Origin: Dermanyssus gallinae
Lineage: Eukaryota > Arthropoda > Arachnida > Mesostigmata > Dermanyssidae
Assembly: GCA_003439945.1 (NCBI GenBank)
Contig: QVRM01007053.1
Coordinates: forward strand, 248,001 to 312,000
Length of the DNA: 64,000 nucleotides
Direction: 5' to 3'
Part shown: piece after piece, positions 50,828-60,009 of the stretch
How positions within the stretch are numbered: the first letter of the stretch is position 1
Layout: every line of letters starts with the position of its first letter
Position numbers and translations under genes: made by a program
The notes under the pieces: model-generated
Databases searched by the model: none
Seen by the model: only the letters and a program-made list of their open reading frames with translations
What the model was told of the DNA's origin: nothing

Positions 50828-52170
50828 TTATAATTTAAGTACACTTGCTGATATTATAAATGTACCAAGAAGAAGAAAAATGCGTTACTGAAAGCCACTG
50901 GAAAGGTGACTTGGCAAGACGCGTTTACTGCTAAGGTGAGCCTATGCTGTAGTAAAGGAAAGCATGCACGAAAATCGATGCGCTAGATATGTTGAAGAAA
51001 ATCGGTCTAATAATAGTTCCCGACCATGTAACTTTGGGAAAAATGCAGGGTATGACGAGGCCAAAAGGGTCCGTAAATAGCCGCCGTTTTGTACATGCAA
51101 CGGGCCATCCGTAGGATAAAGTGCTCGTCTGTGAAGTCCAACGGTAGCGGTCTTTGTCTGTCCTGGTCTTAGTGCTATTGAACGACTTCAGGCACGATAC
51201 ATGCGTTCTCGGCTTTATTATAAAAGCAAAAACGTTGTGCGGTTTTTCATATCAATAAAACGAATTAAATAAATTCAAAATATTGTTTAATGCAAGTTAA
51301 GTAAAAAAAATACATTTTATTGTTATTGCCAGCTGATAATTGTAAATTTTCTACGTAACCATCAATTTACTAGGGACAGACACCGGTTTACAAAAATTAT
51401 AAATCACAATAATTGCATTACTTGTTTGGTTCGTTTGGGTTCTCCGGGGAAATTTCTTACTATTCAAAATTCAAATGTCAGGTCACATAACTCCAACCTA
51501 GAAAACATCCTTTAATTTTTGAAATGGCTTAAGCTATTTACGGACTGATGTCCATCAGATGAAACGATTGCATTACTTAGAAGAAAAATTCGTTAGGTAG
51601 CTGGCCAGCCGTCCAGATGCATTTTAGAACAACCTAGTTGCTGTTCAACTAAAAATTCTAACCCTTAATTTGAATTCTCAAATTTTTGTTCCGCTCAGCC
51701 ATTGGATATTACGGGAAGTAAACAAAAAAAGAGTGCCTATCTACAAACCGGTATCTATTTAAATCTACCGGTGTCGCCGGGTATCAACCGACTGATGGAT
51801 GGGCGCCTTAACTGACCTTCTGTTCCGATCTCTAGTAGGACGAGGTCAACCTAAACCTGGACATTCCTTGCCGTCAATTTTAGTTTAGATCACGATCTTA
51901 TCTTTCCGAACTACCGCGAAACAGCGATTCGTATGGTTTCGACACCTTAGGAATGTTCACCTGTTTTAAAAGATTATCAGTGACCGAGTGATCCTTCCAG
52001 CCTGCTGGTCAATCAAATTGGTGACTCCAACTCTAAGTTTGGATCTTTCTGTAGAAGTTTTTCCGTAAGGCTAATGCCCGTGTACGGTCTTTTTTTATAT
52101 TATGGCTGATTTGTAATCCACTCCGGCATTTACCGTATTTAAATTGGAAACCATGCAAACCAATTTAAGA
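46471..52170. other. AT-rich non-coding stretch
   Basis: No gene seen over 5.7 kb. Contains (CAT)n at 47057-47077, a G run near 47150-47170 and the (TA)n at 50.8 kb. The segment at 51.8-52.17 kb may be the body of the tRNA-Ala-like SINE. Confidence 0.5.
50795..50825. repeat. (TA)n microsatellite
   Basis: About 31 bases of TA repeat in otherwise featureless AT-rich DNA. Confidence 0.95.
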
Positions 52171-52172
52171 GT

Positions 52173-52246
52173 GACCGGTCTGGGTCTCGAACCCAAGCCT
52201 CCTGAATGCAAGGCAAAGGCTTTGCCACTAAGCCATCTTGCTCGGA
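52173..52246 (-). mobile_element. tRNA-Ala-like sequence (SINE head or tRNA pseudogene)
   Basis: The minus strand contains ATGGCTTAGTGGCAAAGC, fitting a D-arm/A box, and GGGTTCGAGACCC, a good T-arm/B box. Between them is an arm whose seven-base loop reads CTTGCAT, with TGC (Ala) in the anticodon place. The T stem pairs well. The anticodon stem has two wobbles and one mismatch, and the acceptor stem does not pair, so it is not a working tRNA gene. It differs from the SINE at 25 kb. A tRNA-derived SINE running toward lower coordinates is the likeliest explanation; the body would be at about 51.8-52.17 kb, but I could not define its end. Confidence 0.6.
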
Positions 52247-53169
52247 TCTGGCAGCAAACTTAGTTTTGCTCGAAATCCAAGCATTTGACCATGCTAGTCT
52301 CTAAAACGGCAGAACCGCCTTTCACCTTAGAATAGCTTCTTTAAGCTGGTAGGTCTACCTTGAACAGTCTTCTCGCTTTTTATTTACGCAATTTTTGCGA
52401 TTCTTGAAATTCTCATCTCGTAAATGACTACGACGATTTCAGCCACAACATTATTTAAGCTAACTCCGCCCGGACCAGAAACCAATATCACCTTGAACAA
52501 GTCAACTCCATTATAAACTAATTACTCTGGATTACTCTCTCATTACTCTGAATAAGTTAAAGTTAAGCAAAATGTTTGGCATTATTTTGCTCCGCTTATA
52601 ATATTCCAAGTCAATATTAATAAAGCATTGCTACCATAATATGGCAGCAGCTTTGTGTAAAATCCCGACCCCCTGTGATTGTCGATTGCCTGATTACGCT
52701 TATTTAGTTGCGCCAACGTGAGTGTACTTGGTATTTGATAGGTTGTTACGCAGTTGTTACGCGATGTTCAAGCTCAGTAAGCATCGCGAGCTCGATCATC
52801 TGTGATTGGGCCATATATAGATGGATGCATTTTAATGACAATTAAGTGTGCCTCATAATCGGCTACCAGTTTTCTGGCATGCTAGTGGGGAGGAGGCTGC
52901 GAGAGTAGCGGAACCCAAGTTTAGTTCTAGTTCCACCATCGGATTTCTAAAAAAACATACTGGAAAATGCAGTTGGCACATACCGACAAAACTGAAAGAA
53001 ACTTATGCGCAATTTTGGAGCGGCAGTTTAGGGCTTTAACCCTCCAGTCGTCACCCCATCTTCACCCCCCAAAAACAGTATTTGCAAATACTTTCAAATG
53101 GTGCGGGGTTAGTTAATTTCTTCATTGTTGCAGGTGCAGGTGAAGATCGGCGCAATAATTCTATTCAAG

Positions 53170-53500
53170 AAGAATTGCTTTGTTCTAAGTAGGGGCTAAG
53201 GCAAACTTTGGTTCCTTTATTCAGTGCGCGACGACGGAGATTACCTCGTCTGCACATCTCTCCAGCAGCTCCGGAGTCCGAGCCTGGACGATTAGGACGA
53301 GGTCATCAACGTAGGCAAATAATCAGCTCCGGGAAAGTCTGCCTTTGACCAGAGAGCCGACCAAACAAGTCTGCAGTATTTTTGCCGGGTGATGTTTCTC
53401 ATCAGATCCTGAGGCAGAAAGCGCAGCCAAGCGGAAGATGTCGTGAAAAAGCTGAAACTTCGTTGGTGACCTTAAACGTTAGGTTTGCCCCTTGTTTAGA
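53170..53500 (-). pseudogene. Reverse transcriptase relic with YVDD box (Jockey/I-like non-LTR)
   Basis: On the minus strand the block FAYVDDLVLIVQARTPELLE, followed by RCADEVISVVAH, lies at about 53320-53225. It matches the domain 5 surroundings of Jockey- and I-type reverse transcriptases, with YVDD in place of the common YADD. Upstream (53420-53330) is a degraded PQGS block followed by KILQTCLVGSLVKGRLSRS, matching the usual linker between domains 4 and 5. Downstream (53215-53170) FALAPT-stop-NKAILLE fits the 'LxLAPxKTExVLL' block of domain 6. A stop sits just before FAYVDD. This differs in sequence from the family at 11-13 kb and 46 kb, so the window holds at least two APE-type lineages plus the R2-like one. 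Confidence 0.72.
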
Positions 53501-53984
53501 GCGGGGCATTTTTGTACAATATTGTAAGAGCGACTCAGCTTTTCCAGAAAGGTGTGTTACGAACGATTAGGTCTTTCGCTGCCATCTATTCGAGGGCCGC
53601 GATTCCCCTCGGTTGGTCTCGGCGGAGGCTTATGTGTTGACTCATGTGGCGGCGTTATAATCTCCGTTTATTTCTAAAAGGGAAAGTATGCCTGAAAGCA
53701 AAATATTTCGAGTAAAGCATTGGGGCTGCAAGAGTAAAAACGCCTAATTTTAATAACTTAGATCCAGGTAAAACTGTGCCCGTTGTCGCGCACGCTTCGC
53801 CTGCGACTGGCGAACTTTCCGGGCGGCGCACCGCGGCATAACTCTTTGGATCTGTCGGGCGTATCGCATAGTGAGCACAGAGGCTGCCCTTCTGTCTCGC
53901 CCTGACTTGCCAGCTTCCCTGGGATCTTCTAACCCGGGAAAAAAACAAGCGTTTAACCTATCTAGAATTTTCAAATTACTGCTA

Positions 53985-54138
53985 CTCTCGCGACCGGATA
54001 AGACACATAGATACACGGGCTTGAGCCCCACCTTTGCAATTATGTATTTATGGGTCCGTCTTACAAAGCAAGGCAAAGGCAGTCCCGTGGACGTTAAATG
54101 TTGGCTGAGGACCAGCCCGAAAAAACAAAAAAAAACTT
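53985..54138 (+). mobile_element. tRNA-derived SINE, decayed fourth copy
   Basis: The sequence from CTCGCGACCGGATAAGACACAT to the A-rich end near 54138 matches the SINE of 25.1-25.7 kb, including GGGCTTGAGCCCCACC (a damaged B box), TATTTATGGGTCCGTCTT and CAGTCCCGTGGACGTTAAAT. The A-box half is missing. It ends in an A-rich run instead of (TAG)n. It shows that the SINE is dispersed and not confined to the tandem array. Confidence 0.8.
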
Positions 54139-54139
54139 T

Positions 54140-57100
54140 TTTGACCCTGATACGCCTTAAGGGACCTATCTATGCTGGGGGCTGACGGCAAGTTTTAGGC
54201 CCCGTTCTTGAGCTAGGCACTCCAGAAGCTTCCCAATCCACCTTTGACCTGTCACAGAATGGGGATAGGTCCAAGTACGCTTGTGTTCAAGACCATTTTA
54301 ATATATTTCTCCATGCGGAACTGTCAAACGAGTCGTATTTTCTGGCCACCAGAATCCTCTAAGATGCTAGCACCGAGGGGCCTCACCTTCGTTCAGGCGG
54401 CTAACGGCCGGTTCTTGCTTCTAAGGTGTTCTTCTGTTTTGCACTTTCCGATCACTACGTGGATCATTCATGTCTGTAGCTAGGCAGTGGCGCCGGGAGT
54501 GCACTGGTCCCCCTGCCTCAGTGCTGGTTGCGGCCCGACTTCCTTTGTTGGTATGCCGACCTTGACCCCGGCAAGGTCATCGCTTTTCTTCTGGAAGCAT
54601 ATATTGCAGCACTGAGCTTGTCCGCTGCAGGGTCTTCACGGCTACGTTCATGTTCTTTTGGCTAACGGTTATGCGAAAGGCCTTCGTACTCTCCTGGGTG
54701 GCCGTTTCTAATACGGCGAGCGGGATATACTTTTACTTGCTTAGTAAAAGCGACCCGGTAAACAACAGGCCGGAATGTACCTGAGTTGTAATACTATTAG
54801 GCAGTTAGGCCGGCTGTAGACAGCATCCTTAGCACGAATATGAAACGTGCGCGGCAATTTTGTACTTAGAGAAGGAAGTGCTTCCGCCGGCAAGGCTGAC
54901 GTCCAATTGAACCCTACATAAGTCGCTAGACAGAAGTGCGTGCAGTACGTAGAACAGCATAGGCGGGTAAAGAGTGCAAGCAAAGAAGAAATCCGCCACG
55001 GGCGCGAGAAGGAGACGTGCGCGAATACAGCGGCTTCTAGTGGCAAGACGACCAGCTAGCACTGTTGTTGACCTCCAGACGTCCGTCGTAAGCAGTCTTG
55101 ATCCAAACCACTTCTCGGCAGTACCGCACGCCCACAGGCCTCTGCATCGTTGCAGGAAAGCGAACTCCCGACAGCCGTTAGACGAAAAACCAGCCAAAAG
55201 CGAACACCTCGCCCACCAGCGCGATAACCGCTCTTTGTCCACACACGTCCGTCTCGTTCGCAGGCAGACAGCAGATTAGTACTACTACTACTACTACTAC
55301 TACTACGACTACTGCGCAGGTACTACAGCGACAATTACAAATACGACGACACCGCTGGTATTGCTGCCAGCACCACCGTTACGATTACCTGCCATCATTG
55401 CTACGACCTTGCTCTACAAACACAGGAGTCCGCAAGAGCAAATTAGACAATATGTCTAGAGGCAAAGGGTAAAGGCTTGGATAGAAGGATGGGGGCTTGC
55501 CCGGCACCGCGGTGAGGCGCTTTGCAAAACTTGGAAGTGTAATTGTAGTAGTAGGAGTAGTAGTAGTAGTAGTTATAGTAGAGCTAGTCTTAGCTGTAAC
55601 AACAGGAGTAGTAGTTGTTGTAGCCGCCGTGCCAGTAGCCGTAATGGAAGAAGCTTGAACGGACAAAAGAAAGGAGGGTATTTTCCCTCGCGCGCACAAA
55701 ATACACAATGTGATCGTTAGCCTGGAACCGCAGGGGCAGCCGTTGTTGGCCAGCTATTCGGACTCAAGGGTTTTTCGATCTCGTGTACGCTTTGGCGGCC
55801 CCACACTATCTCGCTTAGACAGTCATACTACACGAGCAGCTAAACGGTAGCCAAACGTGTATCGTGTGGGAATTTTATCCGTTTCTTCGTTCAACTTTAT
55901 TCCATCTTGTAGATATCATTGCGGCTATGTGTAAATACTACGTATATTATATATGTACGTAAGTAGATGTGTGTGTGTGTGTGTGCATATTAACTAAGTT
56001 CCGGTTCCTGAATTCCTTCGATGGGGACGACAATAGACATAGCCTATGGATTAGTGTGCGTTGTCTTACGATTCTTCGAAGCAAAAAAGCGACACGGCTG
56101 CACGGCTATGCTCGGTGAACATGGTGCATGCGGCAAATTCTTATGAGCGTCATGATCCAGCAACAAAAAAGCCGTTTTCGCCTAGAAAGACGAGACAGCG
56201 AACGACGTCTTGGTAGAAGTTGCTTTGTTTGGCAACATTAAGTGCGCCGCTTTTATTCTAAAAAGCGCATCGTACAAAATAGGCAGTCTACTTTTCCAAA
56301 GCTACGTAGGTACATTTGAAATCTGCTATGCTCGTTGGCGCTCTGATAGTACTTGTCCTGGAAAATTGCCTTAGCCTTAAATCCGAGCTTGTTGCTCAGT
56401 CTTAAGCCTGAGATTATGATTTTCATCTAATAGCTCGGCTAGCGTAACTGTACGGCTAGCTGCTCCAGGTGTCCGCAATCAAATATGTGTTTTGACGTGG
56501 TGATGGGCTAAGACTCTCAGCAAAAACAGTTATTAAACCAAACCAGTTTACAAAAATAAAGGGATCGAAAGACGTTTGCATACTTAATTATAAAGTGCTC
56601 CCTGCGTCTAAGATTTCTTAAACAGGAAAAAAAATCAGGGACGAACAAAAACAGACAAAAAGACTCACGCGTATGCAAAAAATTCTATAAAACAATTAGT
56701 TGCAACAAAGGTGTGGAACTGCTCTCCTACAACAAACTCACAAATTTGTTGAAGGTGTGTAAACGTATATATATTTTAAAACATATTTATCAAGTGATCC
56801 TTAACCAACAGGCCCGACGCACATATTTCCTTAATTGTCTCTTTATAGTTCCGCCAGAACGTGGAGGCCTTATCTCAGACACAACAGGCCAACATCACGT
56901 ACTACCTTTCTAGGAGTTGACTCTCAGTGGCTTCTAAGTATACCGCGTGTACAAAGCCAATCAACTACATAATTTGCCTAGCACGTGACAATACGGAATC
57001 ATCAAGACACGCCCCCGTCATTTTAAATGTACCCTAGATGTGGCCTTTTATTCGCTCGCTTAGTCTAACGCCTGTGGAGTAGATGGTCATTCCTTGGTGA

Positions 57101-58698
57101 CGGTAGAAGTCGACGGAAGTACGCTGCGACTCGTCGTTAGGGTGAACCGCGTGGATAATTTTAATGGCCCAGTGCGGCTCAGATTCAGATGTGGACCAAA
57201 ACGTCGAGCAGAAAAATATCTAGCGCTTTCCAACAAAACGCGAAGCGCGCTATGGCAAGGGTGGGATATTAGCTGAAGCTCTTACACAATTTGGTGGTTA
57301 CCATGACGTTAATTGGCGTTCGAATCGACTAGACCAGGACATACGAATGAGTTTGTCGGCAAATGTTCCGCCCAGAAATCAGGACCTTGCGGTCCAGTTA
57401 TTCAAGCCAAGTGACATAGCAAATAGTAGAACGTCCTTCACCCCCCCCCCCATATCTTCAGTCAGGCAAGCGGACATTTAACCCGTATCTAATTTTAGGT
57501 ATCATCTGCTTTTGATCAACATTGAAATTGAATAGTGAACCGCATTAGTTCTGAGTTTGTCAAACGCCTGTTTTTCGAACTTGGGTTGCCAGGGCGCAAT
57601 ATCGTCATTATTATATATAGTCACCCCGTGAGTTTCGCCAAGTAATTTTTCAGCTCTTTGCTCTCTTTTGCTCGCATGTGACCATTTAGCTATTCTTAGA
57701 TAAGGTTGTCGCTTTCCTCCTTTAATTTGTTATGGTTAAAGGGACAGGTGACGGGTCGAGAAAGTTACGTTTCCCTAAGTAGGCATGTATGTCTCATCAA
57801 GGCAGGAAACCTCCTAAGGTCCGACGAACGCAGAGATGGCACGAATAGCTGGACAATCAAGAAGCATTAGGATTTCTTTATTATGTTTGACACTGCGTGA
57901 ATCTACTGTATGTGGTTTCAGAGGCTACCCGGAGTACTCTACGGATGGCAGTTTCGCATTTTATTTAATTCACAAGCTTTGAATCCAGAACAATAATATT
58001 GTTCTGGATCGGATTGCAGATATTCCGCAGGACGTAACATACATGTTACAGGCGGTTCGAAAAGATTACGCCCCAAACGACTGCAAAGATGCAAAATAAT
58101 GGCCGTGCAAACAGCTGAATAAGTTCTGAAATGTATAGATGCATATGCGTAAAAGTGTTTACATTGTACATTAAAAGGCATTTTTAAAACGCAAAAGTGC
58201 AAAATTACACATATTAAGTTTCATTTAATAGTTTAAATCACGTAAACTGTCTGCATTTCGGTCGTCGCCCACCCTTTTCCGCTTTAATAGGCTTCCAAGA
58301 TATGCTGAAACGAATTGAACATTATTCATAGTCCAGCTGCAAGACTACCTGTGACTACACGTGAAATGTCAAAAGAGAGTCTTTGCAGACGCAGTTCGAG
58401 ACATTTTTACCGTAGCTGCGATTTATAGCATGTGATCTGTCCTGTTTCGTACACGCACTCTGAGCGAATCTGGCCTACCGAGTGTCTCGAACGTTAATAG
58501 GACGAATTTATGTATCTGCCAGTCGTCGTCGTCCCAGTCGATGAATTTCTAGAAGTCAAAGGTTGGGTATTTCATGTTTCAGCGGTAACTGACTGGCACT
58601 TTTCCATAGCTCAATAATTTGACACGCGCGCCATTAAGTACATGGCATGTCCAGTGCGCAAAAACGCATAGTAACAGCAGAGATCTGACGCAAACTAC

Positions 58699-58702
<4 letters not shown>
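54140..58702. other. Non-coding stretch
   Basis: Contains (ACT)n at 55277-55307, (TAG)n near 55550-55575 and (GT)n near 55971-55986. The 54.5-54.7 kb part reads on the minus strand as short peptides (KAFRITVSQKNMNVAVKTLQ) that could be retroelement debris upstream of the RT relic at 53.2 kb, but I cannot confirm this. Confidence 0.45.
57983..58009. repeat. 27-base perfect palindrome (13-bp arms)
   Basis: ATCCAGAACAATA and TATTGTTCTGGAT flank one central base. Confidence 0.88.

Positions 58703-58731
<29 letters not shown>
58703..58731. repeat. (TA)n microsatellite at the R2-like 5' break
   Basis: About 29 bases of TA repeat. The R2-like coding sequence begins on its right side, so it marks the 5' truncation point. 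Confidence 0.95.
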
Positions 58732-58732
<1 letters not shown>

Positions 58733-58734
<2 letters not shown>

Positions 58735-59600
58735 AGCGCTTGGGAACCTCCATTGAGACCGCTACACAAGAGACCGATTACTGGTCTTAACAACTACACA
58801 ACACGTTCGATGGGGCACATTTTAAAAAAGCACACGAAACGCCCTTTGTACATTACTGGATTAAGGGTATGCCCTACCTATCTGGTAAGGAGTATTTAAA
58901 CCTACTAAAGCTCAGGATCAACGCACTACCAACGCGTGCCAGATTGGCCAGGGGACGCCCGGGCTACAACAAACGTTGTAGGCACGGGTGTCATGCGCCT
59001 GAGACGTTGGCTCATGTCGCTCAGATGTGCGATATAACACACAAACAAACCATAAAGAGACATGACGACGTCTGTGATCGCGTGGCGCGTCTTCTCCGCG
59101 AAAGGGGTCATGAGGTGGTTCGTGAGCGAGTATTCCGTCGACCGGGCGCACCGGGTCTAAAGCCCGACCTCGTAATAACAACACCTACCGAGGTCTGGGT
59201 TTTAGATGCCGAGGTTTGCGGCCCGAACCGGGACCTGGCAGAAGCACGGCAAGACAAGATCGCCAAATATGACGTCGAGTTCCTAAGAGCGGCGCTCCCC
59301 TACCCGCAAAAACCTCGCAGATTCGGATCCATCACTATCTCTATGAGTGGTGTATGGGACTCCGAATCTGCGAGGACGCTCTTGGGACTCGGCGTCACGA
59401 AGAGGAATCTTATGGATCTCACCGTTTTAACTTTGCAAGGAACCTTGAGGATATATCGCTCGCACCGGGTCCATAAGAGCGGGGGCTACCATCAAGCAAG
59501 GACACGGACAACTGACTCTTAACTTCACGTGGCACCTTTTTACCACCATTTTTATTAAGGCGAGCACTGCCGAGTGTGCAAACGTATTGTAAATGATTAA
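58733..59600 (+). mobile_element. R2-like (RLE-type) non-LTR retrotransposon, 5'-truncated 3' end
   Basis: The 3' part of an element that nicks its target with a restriction-like endonuclease. It starts directly after a (TA)n tract at 58703-58731 and encodes the C-terminal third of the R2-type protein (separate entry). A short 3' UTR of about 80 bases follows the stop. R2 proper inserts at one fixed site in 28S rRNA genes. Neither flank here resembles 28S sequence, so this is either a stray truncated copy or a relative with another target. No poly(A) or clear target-site duplication was found. Confidence 0.8.
58791..59522 (+). CDS. R2-like retrotransposon C-terminus: CCHC zinc finger and restriction-like endonuclease
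   Basis: An uninterrupted frame of 243 codons, open from just after a TAA at 58788-58790; the same frame is also open above that stop to about 58735. The first Met is at 58869. In order: WIKGMPYLSGKEYL and LRINALPTRARLARGR, the linker typical of R2-clade proteins. Then comes a C-x3-C-x7-H-x4-C zinc finger (CRHGC, ETLAHVAQMC). The endonuclease fold follows: KPDLVI with the PD motif, WVLDAEV with the second acidic site, and ARQDKIAKYD supplying the Lys. These residues fit the PD-(D/E)xK active site. In intact elements this domain nicks the target to prime reverse transcription. The RT itself is absent, so this piece cannot move on its own. The preserved frame and intact catalytic residues suggest a recent insertion. 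Confidence 0.85.
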   Translation, partial: QLHNTFDGAHFKKAHETPFVHYWIKGMPYLSGKEYLNLLKLRINALPTRARLARGRPGYNKRCRHGCHAPETLAHVAQMCDITHKQTIKRHDDVCDRVARLLRERGHEVVRERVFRRPGAPGLKPDLVITTPTEVWVLDAEVCGPNRDLAEARQDKIAKYDVEFLRAALPYPQKPRRFGSITISMSGVWDSESARTLLGLGVTKRNLMDLTVLTLQGTLRIYRSHRVHKSGGYHQARTRTTDS

Positions 59601-59738
59601 TAAATCATCACAATATTTTCTATATATACTATTCTGCGTCTCCGATAGGCTTGAAATAGGCGTGAGGCATATACCTAATGCACCGAAAGTCGGATATATT
59701 AAAATATCTGGGGTTTTTCTGAATGTCCTTGTGGCAGC

Positions 59739-60008
59739 ATGGCCGCAGACTACAAGAGGTACGGTTTGTCATCTATTCTCGATGAGCAACGCTCAAATTG
59801 TATCAACCGGCTCAGGAATCGAATCGGCGACACCCCAGTAGGAGACAACTTTGACCAGCGCACTAAACCTCTAGACTACGCAACCACTACGGAGGGGCTA
59901 CTAATCACCAGAAGAGAAGTCCTCAGCAAACGAAGCCAACAGTGGGAAGCAATCCAACCAGGCCACCCTGGATACTGGACAACCTTACTAGACAGCAAAT
60001 GTGTATAA
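59739..60008 (+). CDS. Uncharacterised short ORF, family member also at 44.16 kb
   Basis: An 89-codon frame starting MAADYKRYGLSSILDEQRS. I do not recognise the family. A second copy at 44153-44210 reads ADAQRYGLLSIFDEHRST in the same direction, with the start codon changed to GTG. Most differences between the two preserve residue type, which suggests that the common ancestor was coding. The remainder is charged and has no membrane segment; its end contains QWEAIQPGHPGYW. It begins about 220 bases after the R2-like ORF on the same strand. It could be a remnant of another mobile element's first ORF or of a duplicated host gene. No splice sites were found that would extend it. Confidence 0.35.
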   Translation: MAADYKRYGLSSILDEQRSNCINRLRNRIGDTPVGDNFDQRTKPLDYATTTEGLLITRREVLSKRSQQWEAIQPGHPGYWTTLLDSKCV

Positions 60009-60009
60009 G

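Noticed and set aside
52173..52246. A functional tRNA-Ala gene
   Set aside because: The acceptor stem does not pair and the anticodon stem has a mismatch and wobbles.
59523..59700. 28S rDNA flank expected for a canonical R2 insertion
   Set aside because: The 3' flank is AT-rich and does not resemble the conserved 28S sequence at the R2 site.
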